From contig QGNO01000003.1 in the NCBI GenBank assembly GCA_003228195.2, forward strand, positions 62,001 through 126,000: a stretch of 64,000 nt of DNA. The letters are read 5' to 3'. This stretch comes from Chloroflexota bacterium (GTDB lineage Bacteria > Chloroflexota > Dehalococcoidia > Lucifugimonadales > QGNO01). The position numbers were made by a program, and so were the translations under genes. Shown in pieces: positions 45,587 through 55,539 of this stretch (position 1 is its first letter; each line of letters opens with the position of its first letter). The notes beneath the pieces are model-generated. The model had not been told where the DNA came from. It ran no database searches and saw nothing but the letters and a program-made list of their open reading frames with translations.

Positions 45587-47035
45587 ATGTCAACTGAAGT
45601 CGGAATTGGACTACGCGAGGCGGCTCGCAACTTATCTATAGAGCCAGGTACCATACGTTACTGGATAAAACGCGGCTGGATAAAAGTTATTCAAGAAGCA
45701 AGCGGGCAAGGTAAACCAATGATCTTAGACCGCCAATCAATTATGGCTTGCTATGCAATACGAACTAAAAAAGACAAGCGCTACAACAAATATATTCCTC
45801 AACCAATGGAGCAAGAAATGACTCATGACTTTCAATTCCTTCCTAGCGGTACATTAACCAGCCCTGATGGGTTCTTAGCTGGAGCTACATTTGCAGGAAT
45901 GAAAACATACTCAGAAGACAAACTGGACCTGGGCATAACCTATTCCACTAGTCCAGCCGTAAGCGCTGGGATTTTTACCACCAACCAAGTCAGGTCACCG
46001 TCCGTCATATTAACTGAAAAACATGTGCGAAACGGGAAAGTGCGTGCAATTGTTGCGAACAGCGGAATTGCTAACGCTGTTGTTGGAGAGCCCGGAGTCA
46101 AAGATGCTGAAGAAGTGGTAAGACTAGCGGCCATACAACTTGACCTACCTAAAGCCGAAATAGGTTTTCTAAGTACAGGAATAGTTGGAGTAGAACTTCC
46201 GATGGCCCTGATAAGAGCTGCCCTGCCACAAATCGACTTTTCTACCAAGGGTGGAACCGAGTTCGCAAAAGCGATAATGACTACGGACACCCACTCCAAA
46301 GAAGCAGCGATTTCCTACGAACATAAAGGTCGTACCATAACGGTTGGCGGAGCGGCTAAGGGCGCTGGCATGATCCACCCAAACATGGCTACGCTATTAA
46401 GCGTTCTCACTACAGATGCCAATGTAGACCCATCATACCTTCAGGAAGTAATACAATCCGCTGGTGACCAATCTTTCAATATGATATCTATAGACGGTGA
46501 TACCAGCACCAACGACTCACTAGTAATCATGGCAAATGGTACTGCTGGAGGACCCATCGTAGAAAAAGACTCTGAGGAAGGATCAATCTTCAAGGAAGCC
46601 GTTACTCAACTGTGCATACACTTGTCAAAACAGGTGGTCTTGGACGGTGAAGGCGCTAACAAACTGTTTGAGGTCAAGATAGTGGGCGCGCGAAATTATA
46701 ATGATGCGCGCCTGGGAGCCAGGGCCGTTTCCAGCTCGAATCTAGTTAAAACTGCCGTCCATGGCAACGACCCAAACTGGGGCAGACTGGTAGTGGCATT
46801 GGGTAGAAGCGGGGCGCGAGTGAAAGAGGACAAATTGTCTCTCTACATCAACGATGTGTGCATCATGGAAAACGGACTGCCAATTCCATTCTTTAAAGAC
46901 GCCATAGTACTCCAAATGCAAAATCCAGAGGTGAGATTTACCATAGATCTAGGGATTGGTGATTCAACGGCTACCGCCTGGGGCTGTAACCTCAGTGAAG
47001 GTTACGTGACTTTCAACAGTGCCTATACTACTTAA
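45587..47035 (+). CDS. argJ: ArgJ with N-terminal helix-turn-helix domain
   Basis: 482 aa. Residues ~85-482 are bifunctional glutamate N-acetyltransferase/ornithine acetyltransferase, which recycles acetyl groups in arginine synthesis. The self-cleavage/nucleophile threonine lies in KGAGMIHPNMATLLSVLTTDA; NDSLVIMANG and GNDPNWGRLVVA are conserved. Residues ~1-65 are an extra MerR/excisionase-like HTH: LREAARNLSIEPGTIRYWIK followed by a wing (GQGKPMILDRQSIM). ArgJ alone is about 400 aa. The ORF is continuous and its promoter precedes the first ATG. An internal ATG at 45820 (GGAGCAAGAAATG) could give ArgJ alone. Confidence 0.9.
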   Translation: MSTEVGIGLREAARNLSIEPGTIRYWIKRGWIKVIQEASGQGKPMILDRQSIMACYAIRTKKDKRYNKYIPQPMEQEMTHDFQFLPSGTLTSPDGFLAGATFAGMKTYSEDKLDLGITYSTSPAVSAGIFTTNQVRSPSVILTEKHVRNGKVRAIVANSGIANAVVGEPGVKDAEEVVRLAAIQLDLPKAEIGFLSTGIVGVELPMALIRAALPQIDFSTKGGTEFAKAIMTTDTHSKEAAISYEHKGRTITVGGAAKGAGMIHPNMATLLSVLTTDANVDPSYLQEVIQSAGDQSFNMISIDGDTSTNDSLVIMANGTAGGPIVEKDSEEGSIFKEAVTQLCIHLSKQVVLDGEGANKLFEVKIVGARNYNDARLGARAVSSSNLVKTAVHGNDPNWGRLVVALGRSGARVKEDKLSLYINDVCIMENGLPIPFFKDAIVLQMQNPEVRFTIDLGIGDSTATAWGCNLSEGYVTFNSAYTT

Positions 47036-47072
47036 GCCACAACTCTTTTTGAAATAGTATGAAGGTTGGCTA

Positions 47073-47903
47073 TTGCACAACAATCCAGTCAGCTGTAACG
47101 ATAACATTTTCGATATGAACACTAAGCGAACAATTGTAATCAAGATAGGCGGAAGTACGTTAGAATCAAACGACACGACCTTAAGTGATATTGTGTCTCT
47201 GCAAGATTCAGGAAATGAGATAGTTGTCGTGCACGGGGGCGGCCCTTTAATTTCGGACTGGATGAAACGGCAAGGGTTACTACCACGTTTCATAAAAGGG
47301 CTCCGGGTTACAGATTCGGCAAGTCTAGAAATAGCTGTGGCGGTCCTAGCAGGTTTGATTAATAAGCAACTGGTTTCTACTATTGCGTCGCTTGGAGGAC
47401 GAGCGATCGGCCTTTCCGGGGTTGACGGCAATATGTTGCAAGGGCAAATAAGCAATCCAGATCTTGGATTTGTTGGCAGGATCACAAAAGTGGACCCGAA
47501 CCCTATCTTGGGTATTTTACAAGCTGGATATATACCCATGATTGCGCCTGTGGCGATAGCTGAAACTGAACAAGCGGGATCATTTCTACTAAACATAAAT
47601 GGTGATATAGCAGCTGGTCATTTGGCCTGGGCGTTAAAAGCTGACGAGCTGATTTTCCTGACTGATGTTGCTGGAGTTCTTGACTCATCCGGAAGACTGA
47701 TATCCAGATTAACAGCAAGGGAGGCTCGCGGACTGATTACCGCTGGAATTGCTCATGGCGGCATGATACCAAAGCTTGAGTCTTGCATTGTAGCAATTGA
47801 ACGCGTGCCTAAAGCCAGAATATTGGATGGCAGACATCCTGGAACGCTGATTAAAGCTCTAAACAATGATACTCTAGGGACACAAATAATAGGAAAATAT
47901 TAA
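47073..47903 (+). CDS. argB: Acetylglutamate kinase
   Basis: About 263-276 aa amino-acid-kinase fold enzyme that phosphorylates N-acetylglutamate. VIKIGGSTLES (ATP lysine), VVHGGGPLISDW and LRVTDSASLEI are diagnostic, with NINGDIAAGHLAWAL and GGMIPKLESC in the C-terminal half. Two starts compete: TTG 47073, with AAGG 7 nt upstream, or ATG 47115 (MNTKRTIVIKIGG), which has no SD. Second gene of the arginine cluster; the downstream UPF0182 gene begins 18 bp after its stop. Confidence 0.94.
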   Translation: MHNNPVSCNDNIFDMNTKRTIVIKIGGSTLESNDTTLSDIVSLQDSGNEIVVVHGGGPLISDWMKRQGLLPRFIKGLRVTDSASLEIAVAVLAGLINKQLVSTIASLGGRAIGLSGVDGNMLQGQISNPDLGFVGRITKVDPNPILGILQAGYIPMIAPVAIAETEQAGSFLLNINGDIAAGHLAWALKADELIFLTDVAGVLDSSGRLISRLTAREARGLITAGIAHGGMIPKLESCIVAIERVPKARILDGRHPGTLIKALNNDTLGTQIIGKY

Positions 47904-47921
47904 ATAAAGGCATGGCTTAAT

Positions 47922-50660
47922 TTGACAAATAACGGCGACAATACACCTTCAGCAAGTTGGAACTCTGACTTCCTTTTCCCTACAGATATCGGTAAGTTTC
48001 TGAAATGGGGGCTACTTGCGCTGTTAGTGCTACTAACACTAGCTCTAACATTCATACTGCTAGAGATTTACACCAACTGGCTGTGGTTCGAATCTTTAGG
48101 CTTCCTAGGCATTTTTAGAACTGTTTTGTGGACTAAGATATGGCTTTTCCTTGCTGGGGCTCTGATTTTCAGTGCCTTGGCCGGTCTAAGTGTATCCATT
48201 GCTTACAGAAACGGCAGAGGAGAATCTTACCTTCCCCTACCTCCTCAAACAATTCACTCGATAAACAAACTAACCGTAGTGGTAATCGGTCTTGTAGTTG
48301 CAATCGCGTCACTAGCGTTTGGAACAACGCTAAGCGGAAACTGGGAATCTGTGCTCAGGTTAAGTGAAAGTTCCCCATTTGAAATTTTAGATCCTGTTTT
48401 CCAAAAGGACGTCAGTTTCTTTGTGTTCACACTGCCAATACTACATCTAGCACAGGGTTGGATTCTTGGAGTTTTGATAGCAACGCTCATCATTACGCTA
48501 GGAGTTTACTTGATTCAATTCGCAATCAGGGGCTTGCCAATCCAGTTTAGCCAAAATCAAAAGACGCAGGCAGCCGTAATCGGTGCTCTTATTTTCCTTA
48601 CTTTGGCCGCTGGGCATCTTCTAGGAAGGTATCAAACACTATTCTCGGAGCAAGGGGCAGTATTTGGGGCCACCTATACAGACATTCACGCCAGAATACC
48701 AGCGCTTCTAGTGCTCGCATTCGTGACGGCGTCAAGCGGAATATTGCTATTGGCTTCTTTGCACTCTTCGATACGAGGCTCACGGGGAAATCGTCTCGCC
48801 ATTGCAGCAATTTTACTTTGGTTAATAGCAACTTTCGGAATCGGTAATTTGTATCCGTCTTTCATACAACGGTTTACAGTTGACCCGAACGAGCTTCAAA
48901 AGGAACGAATTTACATAGAAAGGAACATTGAATTTACTCGTGCTGCTTTTGGGATCAACAAGATAGATAATCGATCTTACGAAGCAACCGGGCAGCTAAC
49001 ATCGAAGGAAATCTTAGATAATAGTGAGACCATAAACAATGTCCGACTCTGGGATCCTAAACCATTAGTTGACACTTACAACCAAATCCAACATCTGCGG
49101 CTATACTACAACTTCTCAGACGCGGATGTTGATCGATATGAAATAGATGGTGAATATAGGCAAGTGCTTGTAGGTGCGCGGGAAATTCACCCAGAGTTAT
49201 TGCCAATTGAGGCACAAAGATGGGTTAATGAAAAGCTCCAATTCACCCACGGATATGGTGCTGCTGCGAGCCCAGTTACCGAATTTACAGAAGAAGGGCG
49301 GCCTATATTTTTTGTTAAGGACGTTCCGCCGACGGGACCACTCAAAATAAATAGACCAGAAATCTACTACGGCGAAAGCACCACAAACTACGTAATAGTT
49401 AACAGTGAAACCGACGAATTCGATCACCCGACCGAAGGCAATCAACCAGTTTACGTTCAGTACAAAGGAGATGGAGGCATATCCCTTGGTTCATTGCTGC
49501 GGAAATTGGCATACGCCTTACATTTTCGAGATGTAAACATTTTAATCAGCGGAGAAGTCACTACTGAGAGTAAAGTGATGTACGAACGGGAAATCACTTC
49601 AAGAATTACAAAAGTCGCACCGTTCTTGACACTCGACAAGGATCCTTACATAGTCATCGAAAACGGGAAGCTGGTCTGGATTCAAGATGCCTATACTACT
49701 ACCAACAAGTACCCCTATTCAAAGCCTACCGGCAATTTCAACTATATAAGAAACAGCGTGAAAGTAGTCGTAGATGCGTATGACGGTGGGTTGCAATTCT
49801 ATGTCTCTGATCCAGATGATCCTATGATTCAAACGTATAAAAAGATCTTTCCAGATCTTTTTATACCAATGAATCAGATGTCAGATTTCCTGAAAAATCA
49901 CCTCAGGTATCCTGTAGACATGTTCTCAATACAATCGGAAACTTATCTACAATACCATATGACAGACCCGACTGTTTTCTTTAACAAGGAAGACCAGTGG
50001 AGTATCCCTACGGAAATTTCATTCGGGCAACAACAGCCCGTAGAACCCTATTACGTTATAATGAAGCTTCCTGGAGAAAAAGACGTTGAATTCGTTTTGA
50101 TACTTCCTTTCAGCCCCGCAGACAAGCCTAATATGGTTGCATGGCTAGCAAGTCGAATGGATGGACCTCACTATGGAGAACTGGTGTCTTATACATTCCC
50201 AAGCGGAGTTCAAGTTGACGGCCCAATTCAAATAGAAGCAAGAATAGACAATAACACTGAGATATCTCAACAATTTACGCTGTGGGATCAATCAGGATCA
50301 GCTGTTATAAGAGGAAATCTTCTGGTTATTCCAATAGCCAACTCTATCTTGTACGTAGAGCCTATCTATTTGATGGCCGAAGGCGTTGCGCTCCCGGAAC
50401 TGAAACGAGTCATACTAGCGTCGGCAAACAAAGTAGTGATGGAAAAGACGCTCAACAAAGCCCTAAGATCGCTGTTTGGTACTCAAATCTTGCCAGAAAC
50501 AACATCATCAGTTAAGGACCCTGCAGATCCTTCCACCGATGCAGGGAGCGGACTGGGAACAATCAAAGAAGCTTTAAATGCTCTGAAGCAAGGGCTGGTA
50601 ACACTAGAGGAACTGGTTGCCAAATTGTCAGATGGGATTAACAAGGAGAGTAAATCGTGA
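47922..50660 (+). CDS. UPF0182 family membrane protein
   Basis: 912 aa. About seven membrane helices in residues ~25-330 (WGLLALLVLLTLALTFILLEIY first), then a large soluble, probably extracytoplasmic domain with YYNFSDADVDRYEIDG and LPFSPADKPNMVAWLASRMDG, typical of UPF0182. A short Ser/Asp-rich and helical tail ends it. Function is unknown across the family. TTG start is weakly supported. It interrupts the arginine cluster between argB and argD, and its stop overlaps the argD GTG by 4 nt, so expression is tied to arginine synthesis. Confidence 0.9.
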   Translation: MTNNGDNTPSASWNSDFLFPTDIGKFLKWGLLALLVLLTLALTFILLEIYTNWLWFESLGFLGIFRTVLWTKIWLFLAGALIFSALAGLSVSIAYRNGRGESYLPLPPQTIHSINKLTVVVIGLVVAIASLAFGTTLSGNWESVLRLSESSPFEILDPVFQKDVSFFVFTLPILHLAQGWILGVLIATLIITLGVYLIQFAIRGLPIQFSQNQKTQAAVIGALIFLTLAAGHLLGRYQTLFSEQGAVFGATYTDIHARIPALLVLAFVTASSGILLLASLHSSIRGSRGNRLAIAAILLWLIATFGIGNLYPSFIQRFTVDPNELQKERIYIERNIEFTRAAFGINKIDNRSYEATGQLTSKEILDNSETINNVRLWDPKPLVDTYNQIQHLRLYYNFSDADVDRYEIDGEYRQVLVGAREIHPELLPIEAQRWVNEKLQFTHGYGAAASPVTEFTEEGRPIFFVKDVPPTGPLKINRPEIYYGESTTNYVIVNSETDEFDHPTEGNQPVYVQYKGDGGISLGSLLRKLAYALHFRDVNILISGEVTTESKVMYEREITSRITKVAPFLTLDKDPYIVIENGKLVWIQDAYTTTNKYPYSKPTGNFNYIRNSVKVVVDAYDGGLQFYVSDPDDPMIQTYKKIFPDLFIPMNQMSDFLKNHLRYPVDMFSIQSETYLQYHMTDPTVFFNKEDQWSIPTEISFGQQQPVEPYYVIMKLPGEKDVEFVLILPFSPADKPNMVAWLASRMDGPHYGELVSYTFPSGVQVDGPIQIEARIDNNTEISQQFTLWDQSGSAVIRGNLLVIPIANSILYVEPIYLMAEGVALPELKRVILASANKVVMEKTLNKALRSLFGTQILPETTSSVKDPADPSTDAGSGLGTIKEALNALKQGLVTLEELVAKLSDGINKESKS

Positions 50661-51844
50661 GCAACTGGCAAGAAATAGAAAAACAGTACTACATGCAAGT
50701 AGTACGCCGACAGCCCGTAACTATAGTCAAAGGGCAAGGCACTAAGGTTTGGGACGATACAGGGAAAGAGTATCTAGACTTTACATCCGGCTGGGCTGTA
50801 AACAACATAGGTCACTGTCATCCTGCTGTAGTTAAGGCCGTACAAGATCAAGCTGCAACACTAATGCAAACCTCCAACGCATACTATACGATTCCTCAGC
50901 TTGAATTAGCAAAAGTCTTAATAGACAACAGTTGCTTGGATCGTGTTTTCTTTTCAAATAGTGGTGCCGAAGCTAATGAAGGTGCGGTTAAGCTTGCTCG
51001 TAAATACGGGAAACTTAAACTAAACGGCGCTAACGAAGTTATCACAGCACTTAACTCTTTCCACGGAAGAACTCTAGGAATGATAGCAGCAACAGGCCAG
51101 CCACACTACCAAGAGGCTTGGGCACCTTTAGCAGAAGGCTTTATTAACGTGGAATACGATGACCTAGATGCGCTAAAAAGGGCCACTAATGATAATACTT
51201 GTGCGGTAATGTTGGAGCCGCTCCAAGGAGAAGGTGGAGTTAACGTTCCAGAAGAGGGTTACCTGAAAGCGGTTAGAGATTGGTGTAATCAAAAAGGTAT
51301 ATTGCTAATCTTCGATGAGATACAAACAGGCCTAGGGCGACTTGGCACCCTTTTTGGATACCAATCTTTTGAAGTGGAGCCCGATGTAATGACACTGGCA
51401 AAAGGTCTCGGTGGCGGTGCTCCGATAGGTGCTTTCCTAGCAAAAGAGCATGCCTCGGTGCTTGAACCAGGAGATCACGGTTCAACCTTTGGAGGAAACG
51501 CTTTAACGTGCGCAGCAGCTCATGCTTCTTCAAAATACATCGTAGATAACAACGTGTCAGAAAAGGCTGGAATTGCCGGTAGTTACCTTAAACAAGAGTT
51601 AAATACTCTCAAGTCAAAATACTCTCAGATAACCGATGTAAGAGGCATGGGTATGCTAATCGGCGTCGGATTCGACACGGATATATCCGGGCAAGTCGTA
51701 GCTGCCTGCACTGCCGAAGGGCTGCTGCTAAACGCCGTGAGGCCTAACACCATACGTTTCATGCCACCGCTTACCCTAAGTGTGGAAGAAACAGATCAAG
51801 GGATCAGTAAACTAAGCAACGCTCTTGATAAAGTACTGCAATAA
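50657..51844 (+). CDS. argD: Acetylornithine aminotransferase
   Basis: 395 aa class III PLP aminotransferase producing N-acetylornithine. [18 protein letters not shown] near 38, [17 protein letters not shown] near 100, the PLP aspartate in [13 protein letters not shown] and the Schiff-base lysine in [15 protein letters not shown] (near 253). Ornithine/GABA paralogs are alike, but the arginine cluster supports ArgD. GTG start overlaps the UPF0182 stop; its TAA overlaps the argG ATG by one base. Confidence 0.94.
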   Translation: MSNWQEIEKQYYMQVVRRQPVTIVKGQGTKVWDDTGKEYLDFTSGWAVNNIGHCHPAVVKAVQDQAATLMQTSNAYYTIPQLELAKVLIDNSCLDRVFFSNSGAEANEGAVKLARKYGKLKLNGANEVITALNSFHGRTLGMIAATGQPHYQEAWAPLAEGFINVEYDDLDALKRATNDNTCAVMLEPLQGEGGVNVPEEGYLKAVRDWCNQKGILLIFDEIQTGLGRLGTLFGYQSFEVEPDVMTLAKGLGGGAPIGAFLAKEHASVLEPGDHGSTFGGNALTCAAAHASSKYIVDNNVSEKAGIAGSYLKQELNTLKSKYSQITDVRGMGMLIGVGFDTDISGQVVAACTAEGLLLNAVRPNTIRFMPPLTLSVEETDQGISKLSNALDKVLQ

Positions 51845-53079
51845 TGGGCAAATCTGAGAAAATCCTTCTTGCCTATAGCGGAGGTCTTGATACTTCCGTA
51901 ATACTGCATTGGCTGATTAGCCAAGGACATGATGTGGCTACTTACACTGCGAACCTAGGCCAAGACGACGACATGCAGGACATTTCAAGTAAAGCCGTGC
52001 AAGTGGGCGCATCTAACGCTTATGTTGAGGATCTTACCAGCGAGTTTGTTACTGACTTTATTTTCCCAGCGATACGGGCCAATGCCATCTACGAAGGAAA
52101 ATACCTCCTAGGCACTTCCCTCGCTCGGCCACTCACGGCAAAGGGGCAGGTCGAAGCGGCGCTAAAGGCCAAGTCTACCGCACTATCGCACGGGGCTACA
52201 GGAAAAGGTAACGATCAGGTGCGTTTCGAATTCACATTCCACACCCTAGCCCCAGAATTGAAGATTTATGCTCCGTGGCGCGACCCGCTATTTCTATCCA
52301 AATTCACTGGCAGACCTGACATGCTGCATTATGCCAAAAAGAACAACATACCCGTATCGGCAACCAAGAGAAAACCGTGGAGCAGCGATGCTAACTTGAT
52401 GCACATCAGTTATGAAGCCGGGGAGCTAGAGGATCCGGCTCGCCGGCCGAGAGAATCTATGTTTCAAATGACTCGGTCTCCGAAAAAAGCTCCGAACAAA
52501 GAAACAGAAATTGAAATAGAATTCCGCAACGGGGACCCAATTGAGGCACGCAATCTTCAGGACGGTCACTCGGAATCTAAGCCTGTACAGTTATTCCAGT
52601 ACCTGAATAATTTGGGTGGTGTTAACGGAATTGGCAGAGAAGACATGGTAGAAAATCGTTTTGTCGGTATAAAGTCTCGAGGGGTATATGAAACCCCTGG
52701 AGGTACCATTTTACAAAAAGCGCATCGCGATCTTGAAGGACTTACCCTGGATAGAGAAGTCATGCACTTGCGTGATTCCTTGATCCCACGCTTTTCTGAG
52801 CTCGTGTACTACGGTCTATGGTTTTCACCTGAAATGGAAATGTTACGTTCTTTATTTGACAAAAGCCAAGAATATGTCAGCGGGACAGTAACTTTGTCGT
52901 TGTACAAAGGAAATGTCACCATCAAAGAACGGAGGTCTCCATTCACTTTGTATAGCGAGGATCTGGCCAGTATGGACAGACTTGGTAATTTCGACGCAAC
53001 CGACTCGACGGGGTTCATACGGATTAATGCACATCGCCTAAGAAACAACTCACTCAGGAAACAGAAAGAGAATCTCTGA
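51844..53079 (+). CDS. argG: Argininosuccinate synthase
   Basis: 411 aa. It joins citrulline and aspartate with ATP. The P-loop-like PP motif is [17 protein letters not shown] (residues 8-24); [27 protein letters not shown] and the [13 protein letters not shown] stretch follow. Length is normal for the family. Tightly coupled to argD. Confidence 0.97.
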   Translation: MGKSEKILLAYSGGLDTSVILHWLISQGHDVATYTANLGQDDDMQDISSKAVQVGASNAYVEDLTSEFVTDFIFPAIRANAIYEGKYLLGTSLARPLTAKGQVEAALKAKSTALSHGATGKGNDQVRFEFTFHTLAPELKIYAPWRDPLFLSKFTGRPDMLHYAKKNNIPVSATKRKPWSSDANLMHISYEAGELEDPARRPRESMFQMTRSPKKAPNKETEIEIEFRNGDPIEARNLQDGHSESKPVQLFQYLNNLGGVNGIGREDMVENRFVGIKSRGVYETPGGTILQKAHRDLEGLTLDREVMHLRDSLIPRFSELVYYGLWFSPEMEMLRSLFDKSQEYVSGTVTLSLYKGNVTIKERRSPFTLYSEDLASMDRLGNFDATDSTGFIRINAHRLRNNSLRKQKENL

Positions 53080-53175
53080 AGTTAGATGCAACCTAATCTC
53101 AATAAAACCTGACAATGCTAGCCTACATTTAGCGACCTGTAGCATACACGTCTAGCAGAGCCAGACAGATGTTCG

Positions 53176-53181
53176 TATACT
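53176..53181 (+). promoter_or_regulatory. -10 box of argH, leaderless arrangement
   Basis: TATACT ends 6 nt before the argH ATG, so the expected transcription start coincides with the A of ATG. No SD precedes argH. The -35 region is not consensus. Confidence 0.4.
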
Positions 53182-53187
53182 TAAAAC

Positions 53188-54546
53188 ATGACAGAAAGCA
53201 GAACACCAAGGCCCAAGATCACCTCTAGTTATACAGTCTCCTTAAGTTACGATAGGCGACTATACAAACAGGATATTACAGCATCTATCACTCATGCCAA
53301 GACATTGGCAAAAGGAAGCATAATATCTCAGCCTGAATCCAAATCAATAATTAACGGATTGATTAAAATTCAACACGAGATAGAAACGGACGTGTTTCCC
53401 TGGCAGCCTGAGCTAGAAGACATCCATATGAATATAGAAAGCCGCCTGTACGAAACGATAGGAGATGTGGCTGGCAAATTGCACACTGCACGTTCTAGAA
53501 ATGACCAGATTGCTGTAGATCTGCGTTTATTCACGAAGGAAGCGATTCAGGAGAGTATATCCTTAATTCGCAACTTTCAAAGCACTCTTATAGAGGTAGC
53601 AGAACACAATATTGAAGTGATTTTGCCAGGGTATACTCATATGCAACGCGCCCAACCCGTGCTTCTGGCCCACCATTTGCTAGCATATTTCCATATGCTG
53701 CACAGGGATGCAGAGCGCTTCGATGGATGCCTACAACGGACGGACGTCTTGCCCCTTGGAAGTGGAGCATTAGCGGGTATTCCATACAACTATGACAGGC
53801 AATTTGCTGCAAGCGAACTCGGCTTTTCCGCAATAAGTCAAAATTCCATGGATGTCGTTTCTGACCGGGACTATATCGTTGAGTACTTGTCAAATGCTGC
53901 CATATGTATGGCCCACACATCAAGGCTAGCAGAGGAAATTGTTCTATGGTCTACGCAGGAATTTGGATTTATAAACCTCAGCGATCAATACGTTACTGGT
54001 AGCAGTATGATGCCTCAAAAACGAAATCCTGACTTCGCAGAACTAGCTCGAGGGAAAACAGGTAGGGTCTATGGAAACTTATTTGCTTTGTTAACGACGA
54101 TAAAAGGGCTGCCCATGACTTATAATCGCGATCTTCAGGAGGATAAAGAACCCCTTTTCGACAGCATTGAGACCCTGCACTCCACTCTAGAGATAATGAC
54201 TGGGATGATAGCCACATCCACTTTCAACAAAGATCGTATGAGATACGCTGCTGAAGATAGCACAGTTTTAGCTACCGACCTGGCGGACTATCTTGTAAAC
54301 AAGGGCATGCCATTTCGAGAAGCTCATGGAATCGTTGCTCAAATCTCAGAATATGCTTTGAACCACAACAAATATTTCAAAGACATGGAACTATCAGATT
54401 ATCAGAGCTTCTCCGAATTATTTCAAAAGGACGTTTATCAAGTTACGATAGAAAGGTCAATTGAAACTCGATCCATACTGGGTGGTACGGCGCCTAAAAA
54501 CGTGCGCGAGGCTCTCGCAAAGGCAAGATCCTTGTTGTCGAGTTAA
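53188..54546 (+). CDS. argH: Argininosuccinate lyase
   Basis: 452 aa fumarase/aspartase-fold enzyme that releases arginine and fumarate. The usual start WGGRF is replaced by RPKITSSYTVSLSYDRRLYKQDI, but the core is standard: EDIHMNIESRL, GKLHTARSRNDQIAVDLRLF, GYTHMQRAQPVLLAHH, and the catalytic-serine loop GSSMMPQKRNPDFAELARGK. It follows argG after 108 bp with a possible own -10 box and no SD. argC and argF are not in the window. Confidence 0.96.
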   Translation: MTESRTPRPKITSSYTVSLSYDRRLYKQDITASITHAKTLAKGSIISQPESKSIINGLIKIQHEIETDVFPWQPELEDIHMNIESRLYETIGDVAGKLHTARSRNDQIAVDLRLFTKEAIQESISLIRNFQSTLIEVAEHNIEVILPGYTHMQRAQPVLLAHHLLAYFHMLHRDAERFDGCLQRTDVLPLGSGALAGIPYNYDRQFAASELGFSAISQNSMDVVSDRDYIVEYLSNAAICMAHTSRLAEEIVLWSTQEFGFINLSDQYVTGSSMMPQKRNPDFAELARGKTGRVYGNLFALLTTIKGLPMTYNRDLQEDKEPLFDSIETLHSTLEIMTGMIATSTFNKDRMRYAAEDSTVLATDLADYLVNKGMPFREAHGIVAQISEYALNHNKYFKDMELSDYQSFSELFQKDVYQVTIERSIETRSILGGTAPKNVREALAKARSLLSS

Positions 54547-54584
54547 GGAATATTCTTCATTACTACTAAATCCCGAGGTGTAAT

Positions 54585-55256
54585 TTGGGTGCATTCAAAT
54601 TAGCCCCTTCAATATTATCAGCAGACTTCGCTAATCTTGGAAAAGCCGTTCAGGACGCAGAAAGAGGTGGGGCCGATTACATTCACGTAGACGTAATGGA
54701 TGGTCGTTTCGTCCCAAATATCACGTTTGGGGCTCAAATTGTGAAGGCATTGCGAGCAAAAACAAAACTTCCGTTAGATTTACATCTGATGATTGTGGAA
54801 CCAGAAAATCATGTGAATGAGTTTGCTAGGGCAGGAGCAGACAGTATCACCGTACACGCCGAAGCTTGTTCCGACATAAGCAATACCGTGGACAAGATAA
54901 AAAAGGCTGGCGTCAACGCGGGAGTAGCCATCAGTCCAGATACGGAATTCTCAGCTATAAAGGGCATCATAACTCAAATTGACCTAATACTAGTAATGTC
55001 TGTTTACCCAGGCTTTCCAGGGCAAGCATTTATACCACAGTCACTCAACAAACTTAGCGAAATACGAAAACATCTCGACGCTGAAAGACTAAAGGCTGAA
55101 CTGGAAGTGGATGGAGGAATCAACAAGGATACGATCTCATCCGTCGTTGAAGCCGGTGCAACCATAGTGGTTGCTGGATCAGCGATCTTTAACGAACACG
55201 AAACAGTTGAGGAAGCAATCGATAAGCTGCGAAGCAGACTAAATGATAATAACTAA
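54585..55256 (+). CDS. rpe: Ribulose-phosphate 3-epimerase
   Basis: 223 aa TIM barrel. It interconverts ribulose-5-P and xylulose-5-P. LAPSILSADFANLG, HVDVMDGRFVPNITFG, LDLHLMIVEP, VMSVYPGFPGQ and EVDGGINKDT are the Rpe motifs. TTG start with GAGGTG 4 nt upstream. It follows argH by 38 bp on the same strand. Confidence 0.96.
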   Translation: MGAFKLAPSILSADFANLGKAVQDAERGGADYIHVDVMDGRFVPNITFGAQIVKALRAKTKLPLDLHLMIVEPENHVNEFARAGADSITVHAEACSDISNTVDKIKKAGVNAGVAISPDTEFSAIKGIITQIDLILVMSVYPGFPGQAFIPQSLNKLSEIRKHLDAERLKAELEVDGGINKDTISSVVEAGATIVVAGSAIFNEHETVEEAIDKLRSRLNDNN

Positions 55257-55270
55257 GAGCTGTTTAGCTC
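55257..55270 (+). terminator. Small hairpin after rpe
   Basis: GAGCT-GTTT-AGCTC directly after the rpe stop, followed by AATTTTCT. A short stem, so only a weak terminator candidate; it overlaps the rpmB stop on the other strand. Confidence 0.35.
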
Positions 55271-55449
55271 AATTTTCTGTGATGAGTACGTAGGCAACGA
55301 GTGCACAATTGGACGCGCTGAGTCCGCCCATCTAGCTGTAATCTAATCTTGTGGACATTGGGAAGCCACCTTCTATTGGTAGCCCGCTTCGAATGGCTCA
55401 CATTGTGACCAAATTGACCAGTTTTTCTGCAAACATGGCACTTAGCCAT
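55264..55449 (-). CDS. rpmB: 50S ribosomal protein L28
   Basis: 61 aa, basic. MAKCHVCRKTGQFGHNVSHSKRATNRRW is the L28 pattern with one CxxC. GAGGTGAAGTC precedes ATG. It is divergent from the fakA-like gene; a neighbouring rpmB / (asp23) / fakA order is common in Gram-positive genomes, here without asp23. Confidence 0.96.
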   Translation of the reverse strand: MAKCHVCRKTGQFGHNVSHSKRATNRRWLPNVHKIRLQLDGRTQRVQLCTRCLRTHHRKLS

Positions 55450-55539
55450 GACTTCACCTCTTTGACGCCAAACCTAAGGGTGTGTAAAATCTGCCTTCAA
55501 AGTTAACATAGGTTCTCATGCGGTTCAAGTGAAAGCTCA

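Noticed and set aside
45333-45593. Minus-strand 86-aa ORF across the argJ promoter
   Set aside because: It covers a consensus promoter and the argJ start, with no SD; chance ORF.
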